Assembly (NCBI GenBank): GCA_907163375.1
Contig: CAJQUW010000458.1
Span: 1-64,000, forward strand
Origin: Prostheceraeus crozeri
Taxonomy: Eukaryota > Platyhelminthes > Polycladida > Euryleptidae
DNA: 64,000 bases
Direction of reading: 5' to 3'
The position numbers and the translations under genes are program-made. The number at the start of each line of letters is the position of its first letter. Position 1 is the first letter of the stretch. Below the pieces are notes generated by a model, which was not told the DNA's origin, ran no database searches, and saw nothing but the letters and a program-made list of their open reading frames with translations. Of this stretch, positions 51,928-64,000 are shown in pieces.

Positions 51928-53304
51928 GATCTCAATCATCCAAAACTTTAAACACTTCTATCTCCGGTTCTAGTGCTCCGATTGACTTCAAATTTTGACA
52001 GTCACGTTTTCTCGCTATCACCTTTCATTTAAGCCATCCCTCGACTCTCTACGATTACCAGAAGCCGAGTTGAAAAAACTCGTTTTTTCAAACTATCCAA
52101 CCTCATGGAAAAATGCGCAAAAATTCGATTTTAAACAAGCTCTCATATGGAAACGAAACCTTCCACACATCTGAACAGGTAGGATCCTAGAGAACAAAGT
52201 GCGGTCTTTCCCCTAAAAGAAACCCGAGCTCTTCATTCACTTCCATTCCTGAGAGAGTCGTCATCAAAGTAGGCCACAATTTAACATTTTCACGAAAAAA
52301 TCCTGTGTTGAGACCCAGTGTGAAGGTTAGCACTTTTCTCTCCGATTGACTTGAAAATCACCCTACTCATGTAACATTGTACGTAGAGTCCGAATCTGCC
52401 CTCCGTTTGTCCATCCAGACACTCCTTCACCCCGAAATACGACCTTTCTCATTCCAAAACATCCACCTTCTAACTCTTGTCGTTTTTCGGAGATTCCTGC
52501 CATTTTCAAGTCATTTTCCACTCAAAACCCAGGAAAATTTGGACATATGATGCTTTCCACTGCATTTTCTCACTCTTAGCTTTCAAACGCGCTATCGCAC
52601 GACTTTCTACCATCTCTAGAACCAAAGTTGGAAGTCTGACTGGAGGGGGGGGGGGGGGGTCAGCACTTTTTCTTCCGATGGAGCTGGAAACAACCTACCT
52701 AACCCAAAATTTCACGTAGAATCCGAATCTGCCCTCCTTTTGTCCATCCGGACACTCCTTCAGCCCGAAATAGGACCTTTCTCATCCCAAAACATCCAAA
52801 ACCTCCACTTTCAAACTCTGTCATTTTTCGGAGATTCCTAAAATCTTAAAGCCACTCCCATACCTCAACAAAAGAACGTAGAGACAAGCCGTTTCGTCCA
52901 CTGAATTCATCTCACTCTTAGCTTTCAAACGCGCTATCACACGACTTTCTACCATCTCTAGAACCAAAGTTGGAAGAAACCCTGCCGTGGGGGGGGGGGG
53001 TCAGCACTTTTTCTTCCGATGGAGCTGGAAACAACCTACCTAACCCAAAATTTCACGTAGAATCCGAAACTAAAAAACTTTTAAAACTAACTTTTTTAAA
53101 CTAAACTTTTCTAAAGGTAAAACACTTTCCTACCCTTGCCTCACAGGAGAGCTCATCCTTCCTTCCTTCCTTCCAGAGGGGGGAGGGAACAGTTTCCTCC
53201 GCTCGGACCCATCCCTTCCAGCACATCCTTGGCCACTTCCTTCTAGAGGGGGGATGACTCATCATTTCACATTTTGCACTTGATTTTACAATGGGATCAC
53301 TACT
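51928..53304. repeat. P2 right terminal inverted repeat
   Basis: About 1.38 kb, the inverted partner of the left repeat, roughly 110 bases shorter because sub-blocks differ in number. Includes oligo-G runs at 52645-52660 and 52989-53001. Confidence 0.92.
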
Positions 53305-53310
53305 CTGCTG
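53305..53310 (+). repeat. P2 target-site duplication, right
   Basis: CTGCTG immediately after ...GGGATCACTACT, matching 39268-39273. Confidence 0.9.
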
Positions 53311-54839
53311 TGAATACCTATCATAGAAACCTATCAAATCGAAATAATACTTTGATATTTTTGAAATTATATTAGAGTACACCTTACAAAGTCGGATTAA
53401 AGTCGTTTAATCATATTTGGGGAAATAGCTTCGATAAAAAATGACAAAAACAAATCCAAAAGTGAAGCAAGCAAGAAATAATAATTTCCTTGTTACATAA
53501 TCAGAACAATGCAAAAAGCAAAAGTATAGATCACATCAATTGAACAGACCATTGCACTACATGTAAGGATAACACTGTATCAATCTTTTTGTGGAAAAAT
53601 ATGCATTAATTCTGACGGACTTCCAAAATCTGTGTGCTCAAACCGGACAAAATCCGAGTTCCGGTTTTCTCGGGTTTATGGTTAAAGCGATAATCCAGCC
53701 GGACCCGACCCGACTTCATAATTGTCCTACCCGAACCGGTAATTCCAGGTTCGGGCCGGGTTTCGAGTAGAATCGCTCATCTTTAATCGTGACGCAATAC
53801 CAGTTTGTCCCAAAAGTTCGTGTTAAACAATTTTATGCGAATTTACATTTAATTGTCTTAGTTATCAAAACAAAATAGCAACACAAGTACAATTTATCAC
53901 TTCACGTAGTCAAAATCCTCACAAATGAATGGTATGGCGGTGGTGCCATTACGAAAGAAAACTTCAGGTTAAGTGAGAATTCCATCTCCAACACTTCTCT
54001 CATCTTTTACCGGTACTGGAGGATCGGATCTCACATGTTTCCATTCTCTCTTCAGCAAGCTAGGCTCAGGTTAAAACCCAATGAGCCACGTATTATCGTC
54101 TGTCACTATTCACTGCATGATTGTCGTTGCACCGCTGTCCATGTATTTAGCTTTCTACTTTTAACTTCATATTTTCCTCTTCTGCTGTTGGTTGGACGAT
54201 GTGAGACTTCTCTAAAGGCCACGGTCATTTACATCACTCGCAGATCATCCTAGTGCCATATTTCCTTCAGTGATGGCTATGAGTCACATCTTCCTTCGAC
54301 CTTCCACAGAGACGGGAGCACTCAATTACTTTGTAGCACTCGGCATTCTTCGTTTATTTTCGCAAGTTGCATGGTACCTCGGCCTAGCGAGCAGAGTTTA
54401 TAGCAGTTCTACTTATTTTTCAAAATACGGAACACATAACTTTTAGGCATATTGAACTATGTTGCTCTTCCATGTTCTGAAAAGTGGCTTTAGAATGATG
54501 ACGTGGAAATACTTAGAAGTTTCAGTTACGCCAACCACATTAGCAGGCCTCCCAGGCACTTCCAAAAAAAATTTTAGGTTATTTAGGTCTTTCATAATTA
54601 AATTGACGGCTATTTTTAGGTTATTATAACATATAATACGTGTTGCGAAATGTATGTGTGCATGTGTTGCGAAATGCATTTTAAACGAACATAAGAGACA
54701 TTTGCGCATCGTTAAACATGTCAAGGAAAATATGAAAGGCCTGACTAGTGTGCAATACAATAGAATATAGGCCACAATAGAATATAGGCCTAAATGTCGT
54801 AGAGAGAAAACAAATTGCTGTAATCATAACTGTTGTAAT
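53311..54839. other. Intron 1 sequence with a GGGTCGGGT-rich repeat
   Basis: Around 53640-53790 lies a stretch rich in cccgacccg and ccggttcggg; a related stretch in inverse orientation lies at 37745-37850. This seems to be a dispersed repeat. No gene seen. Confidence 0.4.
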
Positions 54840-54930
54840 CAGAGTTAGAAAAGTCGGAATTGGAATTGGATTTGAAATTTCTGCTCTGGAATTGGAATCA
54901 AAAAATTTCAGTGGAATTTTTCCAGCTCTG
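54840..54930. mobile_element. 91-bp hAT MITE
   Basis: Same tips as the element in P2 PolB (CAGAGTTAGAAAA and inverted CAGAGCTGGAAAA), with perfect 8-bp duplications GTTGTAAT at 54832-54839 and 54931-54938. It consists of almost nothing but the two ends. Confidence 0.92.
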
Positions 54931-55139
54931 GTTGTAATGATTTCTATTAACAGATGAGGCAGGTTGCTCCTCAAATATATAACAATTGCTTTATATACGT
55001 GTAAAGTAACATAGGTTTCTCTCCAGAGGATCCCTTTCTCTTCAGACAAATCACTGGACAGAAAGATTGCTTTAGCATTGATGCTTAACATTCCACTGCA
55101 GATTTCTTCACGAACTTCGATATCAAACTTCGCAGTAAG

Positions 55140-56096
55140 GAGAACATGACATCATGAAAAAGATGAACCATTGGTTCGTCTTTTTTGAAAAGTCTTGAAG
55201 AAGGATTCGAATTCATCAGATGAGAAGACAACGAAACAGAACGTCCCTTTCTGCTATGGATCATTCAATATTTCGACAATGCGCTTATATCTCAGGATAG
55301 ACGTATCACTTCCAACGTTCTCTTGAGAAGGCAGAAAGTTTAGGAAATATTCCATCAATTTGGGCCATCGCTCCAACAGCCGGAGACATGCCTTCCTCAT
55401 CGATAGGCATCGCGACGAAACATGCTTCAAGACAAATCTGGCCTCTAATTTGGTAATCAACTCCACAGATTTGCAGTCCTCACATCTGCAGGCTGATCGC
55501 TTGAAGAAGAACGCTATGTCGAAAACGAAAGTTTCTAAGTCAAAACCACAAGCATCAAGTCCTTTTCTGAAAGCATTGTGCACTTTGTGCAATGTATATG
55601 TACCGATGGTGAGAAACTGACTCCCGTATTGTTCGGTGAAATGTTTGGCGAGTTCTTGCTCGAATTTCAAATTTACGTTTGGTCCATCCATTCCCAAATG
55701 AATTAATAATGTTGGCTTCAAATCTAATTTCTTCAGCATTTCGAAGAAATGAATGACAAGATCTTCAGCTTTGCAATGCCCAATGAATAAAGAGCCAACA
55801 TACGTTGATGTTATCTCATTGTGTTTTGCAGACCAATACTGTAAATAGGCATCATTTTGGCGTTTGACTCGAGTATTAGTTGTCTCATCAAACTTGAATG
55901 ATTACGGAGAATTTCGGACTTCTTCTTTGTCGCAGTCCACGATGTATGGTGCTAAACCATGCTGAATGACGTACGTCAATTTTGCGGCACTCTGCTTGTA
56001 GCCTTCGGCTATTTTCGAGTATGGGAACATCAGTTGAAACTTTTTTGAATCTGTACGTGCACTCGCGAATGTGTAATTGTTTTCGACGAATGACAT
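55140..56096 (-). pseudogene. hAT-type transposase relic
   Basis: Minus-strand reading shows FPYSKIAEGYKQSAAKLTYVI, SFKFDETTNTRVKRQNDAYL, HLGMDGPNVNLKFE, IGTYTLHKVHNAFRKGL and SRCLSMRKACLRLLERW, a widespread hAT-like transposase family (GTCxLHxxHxAF motif). Frames are broken at least once (around 55740-55905). Gene-poor flanks; no terminal repeats identified for it. Confidence 0.7.
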
Positions 56097-57310
56097 GGCT
56101 TGAATGATCTCAGCATTTTATATCTCTTGATCACGTGTAAATTTTGGTATGGTAGGATTTTGAGATAAAGTTAGGCCTACATTTCTCAAATTGCTAAGCA
56201 CTAACCTGGTTTGGCTTCCGCAACCTTTAAATTCCTTCGACTTTACACTGCTTTTTACCGCGCTCATGGGACGTCACCTGCCGAATTCCTTGACTGTCAA
56301 TTTTGAATTCAGCAGAGCAATAAGTGCACCTTGCTGAGTAATCGTTTCCCTTGACAGGTTTGAGAAATTGAAATTCGCTTGAAGGTTACATCGTTTCTGG
56401 TGTCTGTCCTTCGTAGCTGTCAAATAGACTGCAGTTAATGGCCTACTGTCCCTCTGCTACCAATTGTCGCTATTTTTGAATACAACATCACTAGAAAAGT
56501 AATCAATACATGGACATGTTAGTTATCACTTGGTTAGTAAATCAGATGAAATTGAAAAAAATGTTTACAAAAGAATGTTAAAAATGTGTCGATAGTAAAA
56601 TCATTTACCATCGATAGGATATTTACAGCAATTATTTTCAGTATGACAATAATATGCGCATATACAATCATGCATATCAGTATATACAATCATATACAAA
56701 AAAAAATTGTGACAAGGTGTACTGGCACACACAAATCGAGCACAAGATTGTATGAATTCCGCTTCAACCCATTCAAGTCTTCTACACTTGTTTCATTTCT
56801 TTGAAAGGTGCCCTGAAATCAATCGCAAAGAAACACAATCCCAGATACTGCATCTACGAACACCACTATTACCGTTTAACAACATTTACATATATCACAA
56901 ATGTTGTGCGTCCATGTGCATATCTTCGATTCTATAATTCTCGACTTTTATTGTCAGAATTAAGGCACCTTTTGAATGAGATAAGTTCCTCAACGACCAT
57001 GTTTTTCATTGTAGTCATCAGTAACATTTTACATTAGAAAATTACAGAAGAAATCTTATGCCAATATACCAATTCAGCTGTCTGAATCAAAACATGCAAA
57101 TGAAACATAAAAATATCATATTCAGCAAGAATTCAATTTTTTACGGAGCCATATGCCATATGCTTTTTTATATTTGTCGTCATCTATAGTTCTAATGATC
57201 CACGTATACAGACTACAGCTGATAGATTATTTATTCCATCTTCATGTTAATTTTGGATTTGTAAAGTTCTGACATAAAAGAAAAATCCACACGATCAGAA
57301 GCATATTTAC

Positions 57311-57367
57311 CTTAGTTTCGGCAGGTGGCTCTGTGCACATTGAATCTGCCTTCTGTTTGCTTCCCAT
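57311..57367 (-). CDS. GLO1: Glyoxalase I exon 1, coding part (GLO1)
   Basis: 57 bases from ATG encoding MGSKQKADSMCTEPPAETK, donor GTAAATAT. The N-terminus is poorly conserved in the family, so the call rests on reading phase, position upstream on the same strand, the donor, and the PAETK end resembling the STK exon border of vertebrate GLO1. With exons 2-5 it gives 439 coding bases, about 146 of some 180 residues. The enzyme detoxifies methylglyoxal by isomerising its glutathione hemithioacetal. Intron 1 is 20.3 kb and contains Polinton P2. Confidence 0.75.
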
Positions 57368-57783
57368 AGTGACTTCAGTCTGAAATGAGAGGTAGAATTT
57401 CAATTGCAGCTGATACTTGATAGAAAATAATGCTTCTTGCTGAAACGACTGACAACAAAATTCGCGTGAAAGTAGAACTTAAACTCATCAACGATTCGTA
57501 AAATTCTTTCTTTTGATTAATTTCTTCATACTTCCATGTTAATCAGTCGAATTAGCAGCTGAATACGAACGCTGATAGTACTGTCACCAGCGATGCCGGA
57601 TAAGGGGGGACAAAGGTACCCTTCCGTAGAAGTGCAGTTATACAACATTCTTCAAATGGTAAGCTCATATAAAGCAAAAAATTAGGTTGAGAGTCGAAAT
57701 ACAGCAATGTGTAGGTTGCGAATTGCAATGCCTTCGAGAGCAATTAACTGATTACCTTCCTACTAATTGACAGCAGTTGACTC

Positions 57784-57806
57784 TCACACACACACACACA
57801 CACACT
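57784..57806 (+). repeat. (CA)n microsatellite
   Basis: About eleven CA units upstream of GLO1 exon 1. Confidence 0.9.
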
Positions 57807-60189
57807 TCACATTACACACGCAGCTGCTTATTTGTTTCTATTCTCAATGAACTGATAGTGAGTGATGCACTATCTATGACTGCCAAAGCAAAACCTGCAA
57901 GACAGAGAGGGAAGGTAGCATATTTGGCTGATTTCATCAAATCAGAGACAAAGGAATACAAGAAGCTGATGACCCTGATACCGGCTGCGACCCAGAACGT
58001 ATTTCCCATTTCGAATTGAAGTGGTAATACTTTGGAATCACGAACTGCCTGACAAACAGCATGGATACACGATACAATCAGTCAGACTTATAAGTTGTCC
58101 AGATGATGGAACGTGGCATTTTGAACGCTTCGAGCAATGAGAAAATATCAGCTGAAGATACGGAGCGCTTGCAAAAATATGCATGGAATATTTTGGTTTG
58201 ATGCAAACTTGAAAGACGACATGGCGAACCTCCCGCTTTTCAGTAAGATATATAATTATAAACAGTTGCATCCCACCGTGAAGCGTGTCACGAGAATCGA
58301 TACAGTTTGTGACATGATTAATAGGATGAAAAGTGCTAAGCTATCGTGCCAGGCTGTCCATTCTTTGTTGCAATAATAATTTCCATGTCTTCTTGAACTA
58401 CAGAGCACACCTTTAATGCTTTGCGACGTCTGAATGACTGGACCGGAGCACGAACTGTAAATCATTTGAATAACATTATGTTCGCCACAATTCACAAACA
58501 ACGCCTTGACGATCTAAACTGAGAAACAGTAGCCTCCGAATTTTCTGAGCGAAGTGAGCGTCGAAGAAAGTAGGCCTACTTCGGATAATTCGATAGATAA
58601 TTTCTTGATCATTTAATAGATAATTTTTCTAACCAAGCTAAAGTTGATGATTTTACTGCACGTGAAACAAAATTTAATCGTCAGTGCGATGCAAAAAATA
58701 TCGCAATCATTGTGTAAAAGAAAGAGGTTGACTCTGACTTACGCCTGCTCTTTATATTTTAATACATTTTTGACTGGATGTCTGGTTGAAAAATACCGTG
58801 CGTTCCCTTCTCTTTTCAAGAACTGCTTTCAATCATTATCGAGATCTAACTTCGTGTTAAAAGTATTTCTGATGAAGTAGCTCTATTCTTTGCACTGAGT
58901 TTTTCAGAAATAGCTATTAATTTTTAGTAAACATAGGGTAGCTAGCTACCTCATTTTGGTAATGCAGCAGATTCCATGAGTCTCAAGCTTTTTTTATTTT
59001 TTTTTAATTGACAGGAAAGTATCAATCAACAAAGTAACTCGAAAGCATGATTTTACACGTCTATGTGCACTCAAAGAGACCCCTACACTAAAAAAAATCA
59101 CAGGTTTAACATATAATATTGGCTAATATCAAACCAGTTTATGATACAGTATATGTAATATCAAAGCACTTGTCAGACTGCATTATGCATACAATTTAAT
59201 AAATCCGCAAGGCAATAGCCTAATTGCTGTAAATGTTACTTTGTACACCCGTCTGACAGAATGGCGGATAGTTTTGTCGAAATTGCATCTTATTAAGCAG
59301 CTTGCAAATGAGGCCTCACCTTCTACAAGAACCAAAAATGCAAGCCTTCCGTTTCCGAAAGAGATGGGAGGAAACCAAAAAGAAATTAGCAAACGATTGA
59401 AAAAAGTCTATATTGTAGATGAGTGTTCAGCATTACTTGAATGACCACTACTCGAGTACTCGAATGCAGTATCAATGTATTATAGGGCATCATACATCAT
59501 TATGCTGTTTAGTTCAACACACTATTTAGGCATATATAAGCTGAGATAAATCTACAAAAATCATAGGGTAGTTACATTTCCTTTGAATGCAGATTCGAAA
59601 ATGAACCGAAACTGAAAGATCGACTATAGAAGGCCAATCAAGGTTTTACGCATTTTTATAAAATCGGCCTTGCAAAAAGTCGGGAGCTTTCCCTCTTCAT
59701 TGTATTGCTGTCATCCTGCCAATTGGACAACTACAGATTTTGCTTTGGCAAATTTATCGCTCCAATTCATTCGTTGAGATAACTCGAGTTTTTTATCTGA
59801 TATAATAGATAATGAATAATGCCCATTTCCTTCTGAGATGCAATAAAAAAAAGCTACATAGCTTCATGGACCGAAGTATAGGCTAATGTACTTGCGAATG
59901 TGTCTCCTTTGTTTAACTCAAAAACTTAGAAATAAAATTACGCATTCCCCATTTTCTTGATTTCGATGCATGCTCATATAATCGCATCATAATTTCATGG
60001 ACACTGATAAATGTATGATTTGTGTGAAGGCGCAGTTGGTGCAAAACACACACTGAATTTTATTTACGACTGAAGGTGGACTTCAATTTTACATATTATG
60101 AAGTTTACCAGGCCAGCTCATAGTAGTTAAGTCTCACCACATCAGTGATATATTTTCTTGCTACTTAACATGTACACTGTAAACTGATA
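57807..60189. other. Upstream of GLO1, nothing recognised
   Basis: Only short chance frames; no exon with credible splice sites or homology was recognised. Confidence 0.4.
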
Positions 60190-61645
60190 AAATCTAGTAT
60201 TGGGCGCGACGGAATCCCGCCGTGGATATTCAGGGATTTTTGTGATGTGCTTTCACCTGCTTTACTTTGCTTTTGAACAGGTGTCTTCGTGATGGACTTT
60301 TCCCAACTGCCTCAAGGCTGCGAACATCATACCCGTTCCTAAAGTGGATAGACCTTGACTGATATCCGATTATCGACCTATATCGATATTATCATCGATG
60401 TTTATTATCTTTGAAAGAATAATTATGAACAAGTTCATCTTACCTACAGTGAAACATACCGTTCGACCTGATCAATTTGCATACATTCCTCGGCCAGGTT
60501 GTGGAACTTCATGTGCCCTTGTAGCTGCTCAAAATAGAATCCTTCGCTTTCTGGACTCCAGCTCGAGAGCTGTGAGAATTTTATCGATTGACCTCCCTAA
60601 GGCTTTTGATAAACTTCTACACTAAGTCATTGTTAATCATGTTGGGGCTTCAACATTCCTCCCTTTATTATTCGCTTTACATGCAGTTTTTTGAGTAATA
60701 GAACACAGAGAGTTTTTTATGGCAATGAGTTCTCACAATGGAAAGTTGTGTCTAGTGGCGTGCCCAGGGCAGCTCCCTTGGGCCAGTTTTGTTTACGCTT
60801 GCCATAGATAATTTGCCATCTGTCTGTACGAATACAACTGTAATCAAATATGCGGACGATGTTCTTTTTACACAATGTATCAGGAATTCCTTAAAAGATA
60901 AACTTTAACTTGAGTGGCAGAACGTCTTGGAGTGGTCCAACAATTTTGGTCTGCCTATCAACACTGAAAAATCAGTAGTGATGGATATAGTCACAAAGCG
61001 TGGATTGCACACCTGTCCCGTTAAAATTTCTGATAGTTGTTTTCTAAAATAAGTTGACAATTTGAAATATCTTGGTCGCTACTTGTCCTATGATTTTCGT
61101 TGGAACACCCATATCAATTTTATTGTTAAGAAGGCATCCCGTAGATTGTTCATCTTACGTAATTTACGACGTTGTGGTGCAGATACAGGCATAATGTTCA
61201 AATGCTATGTGACCTTCATAAGGTATATTTTGACTTATGCTTTTTGTTCCTTTTATAATAGCTCGCAATACTCACTGAAAATACTTGAGCGTATTGAACA
61301 GCAAGTTTTACGTATCATTGGAGTTGCCTGAACCTCTTTTCGTCTTTTTTGACAATTGTTGTCTGAAACTGTTTAGAAAAATTACTGCTGATGAACATAA
61401 TCTTCGTTGAGGTATTTTTGATGTCAAAGGTCAAACAGGTATTGCCACCCGTTCTACATGTTCTCCTTTTTCTAAGACTTCGAGATTTGGAAACTCATTC
61501 ATTCGTTTTTCTCGACAGCTTCTCTCAGTTTTTATCTCCTTGAGCCATCGCCTCTGCTTGTATCTTCTACTTATTATCATCGTATAATTGTAACGTTCAC
61601 CGCATGTCATGGAAGTGAACTCAATAAAGCTATTATTATTATGTT
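60190..61645 (+). pseudogene. Degraded LINE with reverse transcriptase
   Basis: GRDGIPPW near 60210, then FIIFERIIMNKF, LSIDLPKAFDKLL, KYADDVLFTQ near 60848, NTEKS, YLGRYLSYDFRWNTHI and KILERIEQQVLRIIG appear in order in several frames: a CR1/L2-like reverse transcriptase with many breaks. The 3' end is an ATT repeat after aataaagct near 61625-61645. Confidence 0.8.
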
Positions 61646-64000
61646 TGCTTGTCTTATTGAGAAACTAAATGGCATATTCTTTAAAGAATAATTCATCTAA
61701 ACAGTTAGTACTTTCAATCGGATTAGGCCAATATTATTCTGAATGCTTCAATGCAACGAAGTAGGTAATCATCGATCTGAATAATGGCGAATAGAAATCT
61801 TCACATTCTCTGATCGGCATGACATTATATGCATGCAGTTATAGGACACTATACGGCGCTTTAGATCTAGGAATTATCATTTTTTAATGAACAATGAAAT
61901 GAGTTGAAGATGGCTTGTTACTTATCGGATTCCTGGCAAAACGATGAGTTGTGTAAATTATCACGTAATTAATTTGCCTCGATTTCTCGAAATCACTACT
62001 CGAGTAAAACTTTGAAAGTGAGTACTCGTGCCGAACAATAACCAGGCCTGTGATAAGCCTATGAGAAAAATTGAGGATTTTCCTTGAAATATTTGAGGAA
62101 TGGAAACGGAGCCTAATGTGGCGATTGCAAAAAAACTCCAAACTTTAGCATGGATTTTGGGCCAAACTTCAAGTCATGAAAGTCACAACTAAGAAGGTAA
62201 CCCCAGGGTTGACCACACCACACCTTTAGAAGTTGTGCATGTTACAAAGGGATATTGGCCTACTAATAATGACTTCCCATGTTGTTACGAATTTAATTTG
62301 CTGACTTCAAGTACTATATGATTAGAATGTGTCGAACAGAGGATGTCAAATCGAGTTGCTGATATCGCTGTGATTCACGCTATCGTCTCCAATTCCATGA
62401 TGCTTGTCAGGTTTGTATACTGTAATTTTTTGAATTTAGGAAATATCTTCAAATACATGCATGTGGGGCTTTGTGACGATCAATTTTTACGGACTTTAGA
62501 CAAATTTGGGAGGAGAGTAACCCATAAGTATAAAAATATTAAAATTGTTGACGGAATGCATTGCTTGTGGCTAAAAAATCAGTATTATGAAGGATGCGCC
62601 ACATTACACACATTAAAATTACTTTTTTTACTGAATAAGTTTTGGTGGTTCTTGTTAACCTGTTAGCGCTTTGAGCATATCGTTCCGATCTACATTCAAA
62701 TGAGCATGAATTCTCTCGCACGACACAAAACAACTGTGAGGAACAGGCTTGCCAGTTAAGTTGTTGGTCTCATCTAGGCGAAGGGTGAAAGATCATCACC
62801 TCTATTCCCATGAAGTTCCGCAGAGATATTGACATCCACATCTTGCAGCAGACCAGGTTGAAAATCTACCAACCCAGTGGTTTGAATGTCTTAATTAATT
62901 TACGTTCGCATGCAACGATAAACGATTCGTGCGTTACTTTCACACCAAGCTGTGTTCAGATGTCGGTCGGCAGACCCTGGAAAACGTATCTGCAGACTCA
63001 TGGGATAGCAGAGCTTCATAAGCTTCCAACCCTCACACGCTAGTGGCCAGGAGGCAGATAGACACTAAATTTAGGGACTATTTGCTTTACCCCATCGGAT
63101 GTGTTCGTATTCAGCGGAAATAAAATGTAAGAGAATGAGTAAAGCAAAAGTTTCAGTTGATAAGAGCACTGAAATCCAAGTGGGCTGGGCTACCTATACT
63201 TTTTCATATAATGGATATAAAAGATCGATATCCTAAATTTCTTTAAGAAGCACAGGTATGCATTTGGCAACCATATAGTTGCAGAACCATAATGAAGGCT
63301 GTGACAAGGTCAAGATAATTAATGAAAATAATTGAAAGCATTTTATTGTTGGAATTCTTGGGAACATTATGATGTTTGAAGTAAAAATTGATTGCAGTGT
63401 TCAGATAGCCTATACAATTTCTGTAGGTTGATCGCAGTGTTTCACTCATCGAATACGTGAAAGTGTTGCACTAAGGAGTTCGACAGACAATAACTTCAAA
63501 CAACTTCTCTGCATAGCAAAATAGGTGCGAATGAACCCAAACATCTGCAGCCCTGTAGCTTCCAGAAGTGAAAACGACGTGAAATAAGAACAGGTCATAA
63601 ATCATAATTGTTCATGCTCAGCAGTCAGGATAGGATTCTATCTCAGCTTCTTGATTGGAAGTTTACATATCATCGCCATTCGCCAAAAAACAATATCCTA
63701 CAGTTAGTCTGAAATGTGTCACATGTGAGGAATTTTTCTTAGTTAAGCTATACTTGAGAAATTTTTGAGGATTTGAGGAGTAAAAACAATATTTGAAGAA
63801 TCTGAGGAATTTGAGGAGTAATCACATGCCTGAATAACATAAAGAAATAATTCAGCTGGAGTTTCGGTTGTGAATATCGTATGTTTGTCTCCTTTAATAG
63901 TGGAACCCGGATTTCCCGGTTTTCTTGGTTAGTGGACACCCTGTTACAGTAATCCGATAACAGACCAAAAGCCTTCGCAAACTTTACGATGAAGCCTGTT
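61646..64000. other. Right end of window, nothing recognised
   Basis: AT-rich. A short decayed GAGGAATTTGAGGAGTAA repeat lies near 63765-63825. No gene supported. Confidence 0.4.

Larger units (their letters stand above)
39274..53304. mobile_element. Polinton/Maverick fossil P2, both ends present
   Basis: 14.0 kb, bounded by long terminal inverted repeats that both start AGTAGTGATCCC and by CTGCTG duplications at 39268-39273 and 53305-53310, the 6-bp hallmark of Polinton insertion. It carries a PolB broken in roughly eight places, TBP-like, PC4-like and PolB-N-like genes. I find no integrase, ATPase, protease or capsid gene. A hAT element sits in its PolB. More decayed than P1, hence older. 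It lies in GLO1 intron 1. Confidence 0.95.

Noticed and set aside
53640-53790. GGGTCGGGT-rich stretch as telomere-like DNA
   Set aside because: The units are irregular and a related stretch occurs at 37.8 kb in the other direction, so a dispersed repeat is more likely.
62343-62666. 107-codon frame near the right end
   Set aside because: No recognisable motif, composition or splice context; likely chance.

Overview
The window looks like intronic DNA of an AT-rich animal genome, most likely a marine invertebrate. The TAGGCCTACATGTA palindromes and the mobile-element mix hint at a deuterostome such as an echinoderm or hemichordate, but the species cannot be fixed from this sequence. The only host gene I recognise is glyoxalase I (GLO1, minus strand). 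Five coding exons with consistent splice phases lie at 57367-57311, 36993-36911, 35878-35738, 21210-21143 and 20931-20842. The last exon must lie left of the window. Almost everything else sits in its introns or upstream of it.

1-19527 (intron 5) is most of a Polinton/Maverick fossil, P1; its left end is outside the window. It carries a broken protein-primed PolB, two penton-type structural proteins (one in two pieces), cysteine protease, major capsid protein, two small basic virion-type proteins, chromodomain integrase, packaging ATPase, and an unusual accessory set: a TATA-binding-protein (TBP) homologue, two PC4-like proteins, two RING-type proteins, a DEDDh-exonuclease-like protein and a stand-alone relative of the PolB N-terminal region. 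Most P1 reading frames look whole. Its promoters combine twin CCAAT boxes with a TATA box, and its right terminal repeat is full of oligo-G runs.

19528-39273 holds GLO1 exons 2-5 and plain transposon debris: a near-perfect 404-bp fold-back element, a DDE-type transposase relic, a 4.6-kb inverted-repeat element with 8-bp target duplications that contains a LINE with both ORFs, a tRNA-derived SINE, and Penelope-like and LINE fragments.

39274-53304 (intron 1) is a second Polinton fossil, P2, with both terminal inverted repeats and a 6-bp target duplication. It keeps a much-broken PolB (interrupted by a 2.6-kb non-autonomous hAT element), a TBP homologue, PC4-like genes and the PolB-N-like accessory gene, but no recognisable capsid, protease, ATPase or integrase genes. 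53311-64000 holds a 91-bp hAT MITE, a hAT transposase relic, GLO1 exon 1 and a degraded LINE.

The most interesting signal is the shared transcription module of both Polintons: a TBP homologue whose gene overlaps a PC4-like gene in another frame, with a TATA box inside the upstream gene.
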